Position numbers and translations under genes: made by a program
Assembly (NCBI GenBank): GCA_038363925.1
Contig: JAQQWL010000004.1
Coordinates: forward strand, 2,046,001-2,110,000
Reading direction: 5' to 3'
DNA: 64,000 nucleotides
Source: Apiospora phragmitis
Lineage: Eukaryota > Ascomycota > Sordariomycetes > Amphisphaeriales > Apiosporaceae
The notes under the pieces: generated by a model
What the model was told of the DNA's origin: nothing
Database searches by the model: none
What the model saw: the letters and a program-made list of their open reading frames with translations, nothing else
Shown: one piece after another, positions 21,358-34,478 of the stretch
Numbering within the stretch: position 1 is the stretch's first letter
Layout: each line of letters begins with the position of its first letter

Positions 21358-24300
21358 TTGAATTGAGTGAATGATGTTTTTAATTTGGGGAGGGTGGTCT
21401 TGCGGGTGGGTAGTCGGCGGATCTGCGACGAAATTGCTAAAGGGCGTAAAGGCGGGCTGACCGATAGGATTGCTTGCACCGGCTATGCAATCAATATCAG
21501 TGGACAGCTGTTTCCGGTGCTCTTGCTCTGTATTTTTCTTCTTGCCACAATATACACCAGCGTGACCGGTATGGTTTATCAATGCTCTCCCTTCCCCGGC
21601 AAAGCGGCGTGGTTTTGCTTTGCTTTACTTGGCTGCACTGGCCTGGCCCTGGGATCTTCGCTACCGCCGTTTCCCTGGAATCCTGGGTGGTTGTTTGAAC
21701 GGTTGATGACGAACAAAATTGATTGAACCTAAAAAGGGAAGAGACACTGGGTGAGATTGGAGGCCAATGCGATACGTGAACAATAACAGATTTGGCAGGC
21801 AATCGAAATCGTAGCCGAGCGAATGTCGTTATCCCTCAAGTCAGTTGCTGGGCGAGCGCTCGTTTCAATGGCCTTCTGGTCCGGGATAGAGTTGTGTCAA
21901 TGTATACTCAGCGTGTAAGTTGGTTGCTGGTAATGGTTCGGTGGGGTTGATGTGTCCAGTGCGTGAGTGGCTTGCTTGTGTGGGCAGGCTAAAGGGACAT
22001 ATGGTGAAAGTACGGAGTAGTGGAGGGGATTTTAGGTACTTTGGCATAGGTGCTTCGATGCGGCTCTCTCGCTTTTCTTTTTCTTTTCTCCAAGGTAAGA
22101 AACCATCGAAAGAAGAAGAAAAGAGTCGGGATGTGAAGTTGCGAGGTTTACCGCAGGTAGTGCCCCCAGATGGAAGTCGGGTCGGGTCATATGTATGTAA
22201 ATGATGAGATGAACGAAGGCGAAACTCCCCGATAAGGAAGGGAGAAAACTGGAACAGGTCTTCTTTTGGACTTGGATCCGGTTGTCAGTCAGGTCGGGGT
22301 TATCGAAGTTACTTGCTTGGCCTGTACGAAGATGGAAGAAAAAAGGTAGCTGGCTTTGAGCTGGCGATCGGTCCAGTCCAGTTCAGTGCTAGCAACTGAA
22401 GATTCTACTACCCGACGCTAAGTAGCCCGTTGAATCGATCGCGCGATAACTTATTCGTCGAATCGAAGAGAGGGGGGTCTCCTTGAATGCGCGCTGAGGG
22501 CTGATGCAACAAATACCGTAGTTTTATTATTAGACCGTAAGGCGACATCGATCTTCTTTGCTTGCTGGACAGGCTGATATGTAGGTAATGCAAGCAGCGT
22601 AGGACTTGCTAGGATTATGGAACCCAAGCCTGACCACTGACGCCACCGGGTCTGGCAAAAGTTGGGGGTGGGTTCGCTGTGTGTGCGAGGTGAGATGAGC
22701 GAGCGGGGCGGTCGGGGAGGGAGGGGTTAGCTGATCTTTCAAGGCGTCTGGCAGCTCCTGTCTTCTGCAATGGCTAGACCTTTTCAGGGGCGGTCCAGAA
22801 GGAAAGTCGGCAGTCTAGAATCCAGATTTCTTTATCTCCTCGTCTCTTCTTAACTAAATCCTGGCATGCCTGTCGTGCGGTGGGTTTGTTAGAGGTGCAT
22901 CAGCCGCAGTAGGACTTGATCAGTTGCACTGCACTGCGCTAGGAGGTAAGGTCAGTAAGGTAAGGCACAATGAATGTTGGTAGTTCCGTATCAACCTTGC
23001 AGGTTCTGAAGCACGAGGATGACAGAAGTCTCTTTCATAGAAAACGCCTAGGTTATTATTACACCACACCAGACCATCGATTTCTTGGTCAGACGTTGCA
23101 ACTCTAACTAAAACCCCACAAACAACGAACACGCGACCCTGATCTTGCACCTTCTGGGTCAACGTGATCGTACCTACTGGATTTCGAGAAAGCGAGACAC
23201 CACTCATTAAAACACCAATATTGCGATGCATCTGCCGTGCCACCTAACCTGTTAATGCATAGGTATTTGAAGTGTTGGTAAGGCAACATACAATGACTTG
23301 ATATGTACATGTAGCTTTGATGTTGGAATCTTTTGAGCACCTCCTTAGTAAGACCCGTCAAGTCCGTCAGATCGATTCTGAGACTTCACCGAGACCTGCA
23401 GAACTCTGACGAGCTGTCTGCCAACAAGCATCGTCAGCATCACCCTAACAAACTCTATATGGCTGCCGCCTGCGGCAGGAGACTCATCAGAGCCAGCCTC
23501 ATCGACGTCAAATACATGGCTGTGACTGAACAGCCATTAGATCTTTGCCGCCCCGGCCCGAACCATTGCCAGTCAAGTTTGTGCACAGTTCGAGATAAGA
23601 ATATTATCCGTTTTGGGCTATTGATGATCACTGCCATATTTACTTGGACGCGTCCATCATGTTTCATTATTCACAGCGACACCCGGTAATCGCCAACCCG
23701 GGGAGGCTCCGTGACTTCTACTGTATTGTGCATGACAGATGCGTTGTCAGAGCTCTGAGCAGTACACATGGCTTGTTCAAAGGCTCAGTCGCGTCATCTG
23801 AAGTTGTCAAGTTTGAAGAACTTGTCACATGACTCGTTGCATGTCGAAATGATCGACCGTCTTTCCCGCCATCGGAAAAAGCTCCTAGGAACAAGTCGCT
23901 GGGTCCTGCTGCACGTAACATGAGGCTGAACGGACAGCCTGTGTCTCTACGACTCTCGTCATTTCTACAATTATAGGGGTCGACCTGAATCGAATTTTGG
24001 CGGGTCTCAACGGATAGCGGCAGAACAATTACTCTCGTTGTTGTTCAAAATCTGGGGACTCGCTCGCCTGCGGGCTTGGTGGTACATCTCCAAGGAGCGC
24101 TCCATCCGAACGCGATCACCTGCCTCTCTGGCGATCATCGTCTGTGCGCCCAGTTGCACGTATTACTTGGAAGTTTAATTAATTTATGGTGAACGAGAGC
24201 CCGTTGTCTTGTGTACGTCCCAAGTTACTGTGCGATCAGGCTGGTAAGTCTTGCGGGTATTGGCGTTCTGCCGTATCAAGGCCGGACAACTTTCATGTCA

Positions 24301-25747
24301 GCAGATATCCTCTCGTTACAGGCTGTCTGGTGTGAGATGACATGAGCCGCCTTCATCTATTTTAGATCTCAGTTTGTCTGGTCTGGTCGACTTGTCCCCG
24401 TAGCCCTTTGATCCCTGATTTTTGCTTCAGGAAATGCATGAGTGTAGCGGCGCCTTTCTGTCGACTCCCTAAATTGGATTTTCGCATTTGGCGATACATA
24501 GCCATCAACCTTGAAGGTACAGTCAGTCGCAGCGTTACGTTGGGAAAGTTCTGTGCTGGCGGAGGGTTGTATCGGATGGGATGTTGCAGCACAGAACGGG
24601 TAATCCGTACTCTTCGTTCAAGGGATATTGATACAAAGCATCGTATGAAACGGAGTCAACAGGACTTAGAGATTCTATCAATTAGCCCATAATATATAGC
24701 GGCTCAGTTCAGGAGAGGGAATTAAGTTACTGCCCCATCCGAATCGCAAGCGAGCCCCTTTTTATCTGTCGAATAGCCGGAGTCGAGTGTGCCCAGCCAC
24801 GACACCTACCAGGTAATGTCACATCATTCAACACAGCAGCTTTTTCCTCAATTGACTCTTAAAGAATTCGAGAGGCTATTTTTTGCACCTTCTCCTTGCT
24901 GGGTCTTATAAACCGTTGCAGCCGAGGTTGATCGGGCTTGGATATGCGGCAGTCGGCAAAGCCGAGAAGCCATCCGCGGTCGACAGTCTTTGTATGCCAT
25001 ATTGAGTCCATTTTATCAGAATAATGAGCAAACTAGCAAAGTATCCTTTTTCAAATCAGGTGGGCCTGATATGTGTCTTTGCGGGAATAGGGGATATATA
25101 GGGGGGAAACAGCCGTCCAAAAATCCATGGCTTAACCCTTTACTTTTGTGGTACTTTTTGCGTGATATCTGGGGCAACTGTTGCAGCCCGTGGCTTCATC
25201 CTCCCCCAAAAGTTTCTCAACGCTTGGGAAGCCCGCCGGAACTGGGCAGGTGGGCATAACTGCGATTTGGGACACTGAAGCAGCAAAAGCTAGAACAAGG
25301 AAGAACAGATACTATATATTTGTAAGGCATCTCAGGATTTGTGACAAAAATAAGGGGGAGATGGGTGAAATCAGCGATGTGAGTAGTCCAGCCTACAAGG
25401 TAACAGCGGCGGTGATTGTTTTATATGGCTAATTATGCTAGGGTATTTTTTCAGAGGGTGCAAGTCTATAGATATCGGCATGCCACTGGTTCCTTCCCTT
25501 GTCTGTTGCATTGGCATCTAGGTCATCTTGCCTATCCCGAGTTATTTGAGCTAATTATTGCTCAGTTGTCACGAGTGCATCTAACATATTTGACCGCATG
25601 GGAGTTTGTAAAGTACCTTCTTTGGTTTAAACCTCAGACCTTGTACATACTACTATACAAAATCCCCTGCTTAGTATACACAGCCGTGAAAGTATCGTGA
25701 TGTTCTCACTAGAGACTCAGCAGCCTCTGCTGCATTCATGGTCTGTT

Positions 25748-25763
25748 CACACACACACACACA
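25748..25763 (+). repeat. CA dinucleotide repeat
   Basis: About eight CA units in the AT-rich part of the gene-poor region. Confidence 0.8.
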
Positions 25764-28387
25764 AACACATAATTATTTGATATTTTATATGTTATCGTGT
25801 TACATATTTGATGGTCTCATCATCAGAGGCATTGTTGTAAGGCCGAGCCAGAAAATGTTACGACGCTGGCTTCAGCCTTTTACCTTTTATGCTTTGTCCA
25901 GGGCCTATAACGTAAAGTAAAGTCACCAGATGGGACAGATGGCGGCCATCACACACCCAAATGCAGTTGGAAGTTGTTTGCTGAGATTTGCATCAGTTGC
26001 AGGATCATGCTGTAGGTAAAATGAGGGTCTATTCTTGCGTACCTCTCTCTAACAAGGAATCAAGGCTGGCCATCGCCTGTACCAACTCCTATCTCTCGGG
26101 ATATACAATCTAGGCGTCTAATGCGTCTCATACCTCTTAGGACGGAGGAACGATGAAGTCCGTAAGTTGACGGAGTCTTCAGACAGTATCCCTGGATTCT
26201 TGTTTGAACTGTTCTTGCGATACCCTTTCATCTGAAAACCAGGATTGGGATAGGAGGCGAAGATATGTGGCGCCATGGGATGTGAAGTTGGCTTTCGACG
26301 ACTGGGAAGTTATTTCTCGACAAGGTTAGCCACCTTTGATACCCACTGCGCAATCCACTTGGACGAGCCGGCCCTGGATCTGTCTGGCTCTGCTGTACTA
26401 GCCGCGTGTACTTTCGCGACTCCAAGATTTTCAGGATGGATGAACATAATTTAACAACCTGTAAAACGTAACCAGGTGATGCGTCCAAGTCAGAAGTCAT
26501 CCTGCCGGGTAGAAATGGATGGGCGCTGCCCTTCTTAATCGTGGCAGTATCGAGTCATATCCGCCCTAGACAACGACATCGAGATCATCTCCCTCACCAC
26601 GGACTTGCAGTAAAATCACCTGATCACTCCAGGCTCACGGGCCGCCTGTCGGGTGTTCTCGATATAGTATACATGGGGTCCTGTGGGCGAGCCCGGATCC
26701 AGGATTCGTTCCGGGCGTCCTGCATGCAGGTTACATCACAAACGGGGCGCGCCGCCCTGTCGGTTCCCACACATCCGGTAGCAAGGCCGAGAACGCCAGG
26801 AACCGTCCCCAATTCAGACAGCATCAAGCGGATGAAGTAACCTGTTCGTGGTCCTCTTGTCAGTGGTCAGTGGATATGTATTGTTTTTAGGGCAGCCGAA
26901 GTTACCGACCGGAACATATGGCCTGAGCAGTGGCTTGCCAGCTTAATTACATGTAAGGAGCTCGCCCCAGGCCCCGACATCCTCGAAGCCTGAGTGCCGC
27001 TACCCCTGATTATTCTGCCTGCAATTCTCCCTCTGGAGCCAGGCGCTGAGGCGGGTGTTTGTCTGCATATGCAAACCATCCTATAGAAAGGGTTGGATAC
27101 GGTACGGGCTTCAAGTGGTAGCTAGACCCAATGGCTGCACCGGGGAACTTCATTGTAAGTGATGCATTCGCATATGGAGATATAGTCTGACCGCAGTGCT
27201 GCCTCTCGGCGTCGTATTCTGAGGACGCATGGAATAAATTTCGACATAATCCTTCGAGGTAACATTAGCGTGGCAGTAACCGTTTCTCGCGGAGACCTGG
27301 CCCTACCTAAGATGTATGTTACATGAACGGCCAGCCACCAGCCTTTTCCAGGACCGCTGGCTAGGGGATTATTGCCGAGAGCTTGGCACGATTGCTGGCA
27401 TGCCGCTCCTTGCTCCCTCTTTACCCGTTACGGCAATCAAGGATAGCTCCCGGCCGAGGGTCCCCGGCTCCCGGCAGCCCGATGTGCTTTTGCTGAAGGG
27501 GTTCTCAGAAGGGGTGTCGCATTGATGATCTTATAAAGAACCCAACGCCAATCCTTTGCTGCGACATTAGAATGTCTATCTTCCTGCGTAATATGATAGC
27601 GGAGGCTGCCATTGCGGCGCAGGCCCAAGCAGTGATTCACATGTCGTGACCAGTGATTTGATATGTATGTGTGTACGCAAGGGGTAGCTCGTTTGGAAAA
27701 CAGACAGACAACTTACCTGCATACAGCCGGCCCAGCACCAATGACACCTCGTTTTACCGGAATACAACCTCAGCTGAGCTGTCGGTATCCAATCAGACAT
27801 CACGATATCGAAACCTCATACGCTACTCTTATGCAACATCGGAGAGACGCCGCCACCTTCAGCGTGGTGTTCGCCATCATCTTGGTATACTCACGGGAAA
27901 GACGAATCTAGATAACGAGAGACAGACAGGGAGAGAGACTACTATTCACCTGGTGTATTGCAAGCCCGAATAGGCCCCATACTCTGCAATGAGTTATGTA
28001 CCTACTCAATGCTATAAACCCCTCACTCCGGTGCAATGGTCAGTACGTAGCATCAGACCTCCACCATGTGCCACGCCGTCGGGTCATTTTGCTTTTCGGG
28101 TCTCAGCCAATGCACAAAGGTTGCATTTCAGGGCTCAGCATAAGCCTATGTGATTACTATGTGTGGCTCACAGAGGAACTTCTGATTTGCGTCTGCGAAG
28201 AAGACGGATGGGATCGTACGAGAACAAGTCTCTTTTGAGTAAGCTGCGCCGAAGTTTGCATCGTCCCTACTGGATTAGATCAATAGAAATGCCTTGGGAC
28301 GGGACCATGACCGAAGCTGAACCAAACGGCCATGGACTCCTGGTTCCCCCGGGGTCACGTACGCCACAAGTCTTTCCTTCCAAGCTC

Positions 28388-28395
28388 TATAAATA
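28388..28395 (+). promoter_or_regulatory. Putative TATA box of the amine oxidase gene
   Basis: TATAAATA lies 125 nt upstream of the amine oxidase ATG at 28520, in otherwise non-TATA-like sequence. Position and match to consensus are the only evidence. Confidence 0.4.
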
Positions 28396-28519
28396 CGACT
28401 GTCCTCTAGCTATGCCATACCTAAGAAAGGCCCTCTTCACCGGCTAGGCTAGCAGCTTCATACGCTCATTCATCCACTCAAGCCCGTCGAGATCCTTAAT
28501 AATATCATCACACTCAACG

Positions 28520-29994
28520 ATGAAGCCCTCACTTCTCCTCCCCCAGCTTCTGCTGCTAGCACCTTCCAGTCTCGCCCAGACGACGACACCAACCTACGAC
28601 GCCGTCATCGTCGGCGGCGGCCTCTCGGGCCTGGGCGCGGCCAAGGCCCTGTCCGAGGCCGGCAAGACCTTCGTCGTGCTCGAGGCGCGCGACCGGGTCG
28701 GCGGCCGCGTGCTGAACCACGCACTCGCCGCCGGCGGCTACACCGAGGTCGGCGCCGAGTTCGTCGGCGAGACGCAGGACCAGGTGCTCGCCCTCGCCGC
28801 CGAGCTCGGGCTCGGGCTCTACCCGGAGTACAACACTGGCAACAACGTGCTGTATCACCGCGGGGAGCGTACGACGTACGCCTCGACGCCCGTGCCGCCC
28901 GTCGACGCGCTGAGTACGACGCAGGTCCTGGCCGTCATCGGGTCGATCAACGCGCTCGTCGCGGGCGTCGACGTCGAGAACCCCTGGAACAGCACGCTCG
29001 CGGAGCACTGGGATAAGCAGACGTTCGACCAGTGGCTCCAACCTTTCCTGCTGACGGAGTCGGCGCGCTTCCTGATCGAGGCCGCGATCGAGACGGTGTT
29101 CTCGGTCGAGCCCGACGAGCTGTCCCTGCTCTATGCCCTTAGCTACGTCGCCGCCGCCGGGAACGAGACCACGCAGGGCAGCTTCAACCGGCTCATCTCC
29201 ATCGACGACGGCGGCGCCCAGCAGTGGCGCGTGGACGGCGGCACGCAGCTCCTGGCCATCCGCCTGGCCGAGAAGCTCGGCAGCGACAACGTGCGACTCA
29301 GCGCGCCGGTCCGCAGCATCGCCAAGACCACCGAAGAAGAGGAGTTGGAGTCCTACACCGTCACGCTGAAGGACGGGACCGCCGTGCAGGGCGCCCACGT
29401 CATCGTCGCCATGTCGCCGCCGCTCGCGCGCCAGATCACGTACGAGCCGGCCCTGCCCGAGGCGCGCGACCAGCTGACGGCGCAGATGCGCATGGGGGCG
29501 ATCGGCAAGGCGATCGCGGTGTACGAGACGGCCTGGTGGCGCGAGGCGGAGCACGGGTCGCTGACGGGGCAGGCCGTCAGCGATGCTGGGCTGGCGCGGT
29601 CGACGTTCGACCAGTCGCTGCGGGAGGGCCACGAGCCGCCCGTCGGCGCGCTCATGACGTTCCTTGAGGCGGACCAGATGCGCGAGTACGACAACAAGAC
29701 CGAGGCCGAGATCACGGATCAGGTCGGCCAGGACTTCGCCGCGTACTTTGGTGACGACGCAGTGGCCGACGTCAAGGAGTGGGTCGTCCAGCGCTGGGAC
29801 CTCGAGGAGTACTCCAGGGCGGGCCCACGGCTGTCGCGGGGCCCGGGATCTACACCAACTACGGCCCGGCCCTGCGGCAGCGCGTGGGGAACCTGCACTT
29901 TGCTGGGACCGAGTCGTCGGACTACTGGATTGGGTACATGGACGGAGCTCTGCGCTCGGGCTATCGCGCCGCTACCGAGATTATCGAGAGGTAG
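28520..29994 (+). CDS. Secreted flavin-containing amine oxidase, one-base frameshift near the 3' end
   Basis: This FAD enzyme oxidises amines to aldehydes. The open frame starts at ATG 28520 with a signal peptide of about 19 residues. Next come the FAD-binding GGGLSG (residues 32-37), VLEARDRVGGR and the substrate-domain blocks. At 29816-29820 (CCAGGGCGGG) the frame breaks after LEEYSR. The conserved C-terminus (GGPTAVAGPGIYTNYGPA, then HFAGTESSDYWIGYMDGALR) continues in the next frame to TAG 29992-29994. One missing G would restore 491 aa, the normal length. Without it the frame runs on to 30112 with a meaningless tail. The MAO cysteine that binds FAD covalently is not seen (the position reads GGPT), so non-covalent FAD is inferred. 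Confidence 0.85.
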
Positions 29995-30846
29995 TAGTCG
30001 TTATTCACTATCGAGGGCATTATCCTGCGGTGTATATAATGTTAATGATATTCTAATAATGTCGCTTGATACTCTCCGGGCTGTTTGTTGGATCATTCTC
30101 TCAGTGAACTGACAGTAACTCAGCCCCTTTTTCAAATATGTAACCATTTGAATCGTACAATAGTTTAGGAGGAAATAAGGGGTAAAATAGGAGATCCTAG
30201 CTCATTAACAAATAGCGATCGAGATTGCATTACCAAGTCATTTGGAATAATAGAGTCGGAATACCACGTTAACACTGAGGTGGTTAGAAAGTGAGGCTAG
30301 TACCGCAACTCGCTGATTTACTGCATGCCTTGTCTAGGCCACGATGCAACATAACCGCCAATTCACAGCTCTCTTTTCAAGGCCGATTTGACTGTCATCA
30401 AATCTTGGCTCTTTTGATAACATCATGAGCTGAGCATATAATACAGTCGATGAATCATCTGTCTTGGGTACTCTGGTGGGTGACCTCTCGATGCTCCCCT
30501 CCCCAACGGGCTGCGCGCCAAGACATCGCGTAATATGGCGTGCTGTTGGGGAAGCATGTAGCTGCCTCCGGGCCTTGACGCTCAAGTGGATTCAACCTAT
30601 TATTTCAAGACAGTGACATGCTTCGCTGGAAACGATTGTGGCCGAAGGTGACGATCGCTATGAACAGGAGGGAAGATCGTACAGCCTGCGCTCGCGGGGA
30701 CCTGCATGCCAATTTACTCGAAATAAAACTGGCTGTTAGCCGCATATCAAAAATGTAACCATCTTCAATATTTATACCACTTGATGCCCCATGTATATTC
30801 TATCTAGACACCTATTCCATCTGGCTTCTCATTGTTGTCCAACAAG
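29995..30846. other. Intergenic
   Basis: About 850 bp, fairly AT-rich after 30120. No gene or repeat recognised. Confidence 0.5.
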
Positions 30847-32557
30847 ATGAAGGTGTCCTCGCCCTACCACTGCTTGTCTCCCTCTGCGCAGATACCGGGA
30901 GTAGTGCCCCTGTCGCCGGCCGCGCACCTGGTTTTCTCAATGGGCAGCCCACCGACGGTAAGGGAAAGGGGGCAATATTCTCAGGTCAGTAGAGAAGAGA
31001 GCCCACCATGCCAAGAAAACGTATTGATACGTTCGTCAAATAGGGGGCACCAACAAGGCGCTCGATCTACAAAATCCAGACAACCTGGGCCAACAAAGCA
31101 CCGACAACGGCGTGTTACCGAACCTGAAATGGAGCTTCTCCGACTCACGCACGCGGATCCTGCGCGGCGGCTGGGTCAGGGAGCAGGTCATCACCGACCT
31201 CCCCGTCTCGGTGGACATCTCGGCCGCCCAGCAGCACCTGACCAAGGGGTCGATCCGCGAGCTTCACTGGCACCGAACAGTTGGTTAATAATGGCCTGGG
31301 TATCTTGTTTTAACTGCGTTACCATCTATTAGAATTGGGCTGGTTCCATAAACTGATGCTCCAGTGTGACATCTACAGGCGGAATGTGGTTACGTGTACG
31401 CTGGCTCTGTTCTTCTGTCGGCTGTCAATGAAGATGGCCAGTATCAGGTCTCGAAGCTCGAGGTCGGTGATATATGGTACTTCCCCAAGGGAGAGGCCCA
31501 CACTGTTCAAGGTAAGGAATGGGTATTATCCTGGACGACGCAATAGATATATGCTGAGACGGCTGTGTTCTCCAGGTCTCGAAGAGGAGAATGAGTTCCT
31601 GCTTGTCTTCGATGATGGCAATTTCGATGCGGTTGTGTGAGTATCTACGGGTCAAGCTAGTAAGGATGTCTCACATGATGATCTGACCTGGCATCATCAT
31701 AAACAGGTCTACGTTCAACCTAGATGACTGGATCGCGTATACCCCAGTATCGGTCCTGGCCAAGAACTTCAACCTGTCCGAATCCGTTTTCGGGAACGTG
31801 CCCTCGCCCAACCCCTACATCCAGAACGCGACACTGAACCCCCAGGACGTTACGGGTGGCAGTGGGCCACTGACCGGCAATGTCTAGTACGTATACTACG
31901 CCAAAGACCATCCTCTCGAAAAGGTGCCCGGCCGCGGTGGTGCGCTGCGGATGGTGGATACGACCACCTTTCCCATCGCCACCACCATCGCGGCCACTGT
32001 CGTGACGCTGGAGCCCGCTGGTCTACGGGAGCTTCACTGGCACCCTAATGTGAGCATATTATATTCCTTTTCTAATGCAAACACATATATCTACGTGAAC
32101 AAAGCACTCACGCTACTGACCATATCTACAGGCCGCGGAGTGGCTTTACTTTCACAAAGGGCAAGCCCGAGCCGGCGTGTTCATTGGTAACGCCAACGCG
32201 CGCACTTTTGACTTCTCCGCTGGCGATACCGCGCTCTTTCCGGACAATAACGGCGAGGATATATATACCTACTCCTATCGTTGCTGACTTTGAGCGGCCG
32301 AGGGCAATGGCAATTCTTTCGACCATCTTCATTTCCGATGACTGATCATGTCTTTTACTTAGGTCACTACATCGAAAACACGTCGCCCATGGAACAGCTG
32401 GTTTGGATCGAGATTTACAAGAGTGACAGAGTGAAGGATATATCTCTGACACAGTGGCTTGCTTTGACACCGGCCAATATTGTAGCCGACACTTCTGCGA
32501 ATTCCCTTGGACGTGGCCAAGAGCATCAAGACGGAGAAGCAGATTCTGATCAAGTGA
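30847..32557 (+). pseudogene. Bicupin oxalate decarboxylase, degraded
   Basis: Family members are secreted Mn enzymes turning oxalate into formate and CO2. Exon-like parts are 30847-30984, 31044-31279, 31379-31511, 31576-31636, 31707-32049, 32132-32252 and 32363-32557. Cupin 1 keeps RELHWHR, AECGYVYAGS, WYFPKGEAHTVQG and FLLVFDDGNF. Cupin 2 keeps [20 protein letters not shown] and HYIENTSP. Thus the His/Glu metal ligands remain in both domains. Four lesions are visible. The ATG at 30847 and the hydrophobic leader VLALPLLVSLCA are in different frames. TAG at 31885-31887 follows PLTGNV. The sixth donor reads GCGAGG where GTGAGG would be expected. An extra base at about 32493 shifts the last 20 codons (IPLDVAKSIKTEKQILIK). 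The third exon's Trp in the usual AEW motif is Cys. Confidence 0.85.
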
Positions 32558-33222
32558 AGGTGCCATTTCAGACGATCTAATAGACTTGATGAATATTAAA
32601 GTCCCCTTGAATAATATTGATCAGGATCAATGCTATGAATAAATTCCAAGTGAATACTGGAAGACGAGGACTTACACCAAAGGGCCCAGTCCTTGTCGGA
32701 TCCACCTTTCGAGCACACTGCCCAGCTAGGTGACTGACTTATTTCTGATACCCGAAATGGCAATGTGCGAACCACCAAAGAAAGAAGTGTTCCATTGGCC
32801 ATCGAGACCCTCGACTGTCCCCTACCAACATGTCATGTTATTGAAGTGATTGAGTTTGTCACGAGGACATCTTAACCATTTACTAGCTGTATCACCATCT
32901 TTTTAACTCCGATGGTACTAAACTCCATCAGGTGAGCTTCTCCGGCGTCGTCGGTGCGGGGAACCAATCGCGCCGTTCCTCGCGAGCATCCCGAGGCAAA
33001 AAGTGTCAGAGAATCCTACAGAAAATGTCGGCATTCCTTGCGGCGGCGGTGTCAGACATCGTAGCTTCATTGTACATTATTATCATCTAGCCTGGCAACT
33101 TCAGCATACATTTAGCCCAACTGACAAACCAAACCCTACTTCGTCCAACTATCGTGCCAAATCTGACCCAACAACCGACCGACCGACCCCCCTAAAACCC
33201 CATCGTCCACCGCGCCGCGACA
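32558..33222. other. Intergenic
   Basis: 665 bp with no supported feature. The last 100 bp, rich in CCGACC/CCCCT, are likely the 5' UTR of the next gene. Confidence 0.5.
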
Positions 33223-34478
33223 ATGGAGCTCGAGGAACCGAAGACGACGGAGCCGCCCTCCTTCCTGACCCTCCCGCCGGAGATCCGGGAGGAGATCTAC
33301 CGCATCATCCTGCACCCGGACGCGAACCGCGTCGCCGGCCGCGACGAGTACACCGACTACGACTACCGCCCCGCGCTGGTGCTGTTCCCCCTCAGCACGC
33401 AGCTCTACTACGAGGCGCGCCGCGTCTTCCGCGACCTCAACGTCTTCGTGCGCATCGAGACGCCCTGGCCCGAGGCTCACCACCACGTCGCCTTCGAGGG
33501 CCACGTCCCCATCCTCATGAAGCACGCGCGCGCCGCCGCCTTCCGCGGCCACAGCCTCGCCGTCGCCATCGGCGCGCCCCACACGCTGATGCAGGAGGCC
33601 GAGCCGCAGCACTTTGTGATATTGCTCGATGACCTCCCCAAATTCGCCGCCACCTGGCGCTACGCCGACCTCACCAACCCGGGCCTCAACGGCTACCTGA
33701 CCCTGACGCTGCAGCTGCGCGACCCGCACTTCGCGCCCGAGCTGCGCTGCGAGGAGCCGCGCGCCCCCCCAAGTGGCGCCAGCGCCAGCTGCTCCTGCCC
33801 TTTGGCGCCGTCAAGGGCCTGCGCGAGACCGTCGTGACGTCGGACGCGGCGACGACCGCGAAGCCCTTCTTCTCGGTCGAGAACGAGCTGCGCGCGGCGC
33901 AGCAGGTCCCGCACGCGAGCCCCGCGGCCTGCCTGGCCGAGACGGCGCGCCTCAAGGCCGAGGGCACAAAGGAGCTGACGGCGGGCCGCTACCACCAGGC
34001 CCTGGCCCTCTACACGCGCGCGTGGGAGGCGATGCACGTCGTCGTCAAGGGCCGGCAGCGGCACGTGCACGCCGAGGCCTTCTTCGCGGGCGAGCTGCGC
34101 GAGGAGCCGTACGTGGGCAAGAACGGCCAGCTCGAGCGGCTGGTGCTGCGGGTCCAGCTCGTCGCCAACACGGTGCTGGCCTACCTCAAGCTCGAGGACT
34201 GGGACGAAGCCCGGTTCTGGGGCATGCGCACCATCACGACGATGCGCCAGTCCATCGGGGCCCACGACCGCCACGACGTGGCGCCCGAGGAAGAGGCCGT
34301 CACGGGCTTCCCCGCCGCCGCGCCCCTCGGCCGCATTCACTACCGCACCGCCCTGGCCTACAAGGAGCTGGGCAACAAGGCCGAGGCGCGGAAGCTGCTG
34401 CGGGTCGCCAGTGTCTACATGCCGACCGACCCCAATGTAAAGAAAGAGATAGCCGCCTGTGCTCTGCGGCTCGGCTAA
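33223..34478 (+). CDS. F-box-like plus TPR-like protein, frameshift in a C7 run
   Basis: The N-terminal frame (33223-33837) has a fungal F-box-like start, LTLPPEIREEIYRIIL, followed by FPLSTQLYYEARRVF. Useful sequence stops at RAP, at the C7 run 33764-33770. Beyond it the neighbouring frame continues naturally (KWRQRQLLLPFGAVKGLRE) into the second open stretch ending at TAA 34476-34478. That part is alpha-helical and TPR-like (EGTKELTAGRYHQALALYTRAWEA, then ALAYKELGNKAEARKLLRVA). One extra C would give a single 418-aa protein. As sequenced, two overlapping ORFs remain. Function is unknown; F-box proteins recruit substrates to SCF ligases, but the box here is weak. Codon use is strongly GC-biased throughout. 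Confidence 0.75.

Larger units (their letters stand above)
21358..28519. other. 7-kb gene-poor region
   Basis: On both strands I find only ORFs below about 120 codons, with no motifs and no splice-compatible chains. The first 700 bp probably hold the dma1 promoter and 5' UTR. Part of 24.9-25.9 kb is AT-rich and contains a CA repeat. No transposase, reverse transcriptase, LTR or RNA gene could be recognised. Old, mutated repeats cannot be excluded by eye. Confidence 0.5.

Noticed and set aside
28556..29632. 358-codon open frame antisense to the amine oxidase
   Set aside because: It is Arg/His/Gly-rich with no motif, a usual shadow of GC-rich coding DNA. The plus strand carries the full FAD-enzyme signature.
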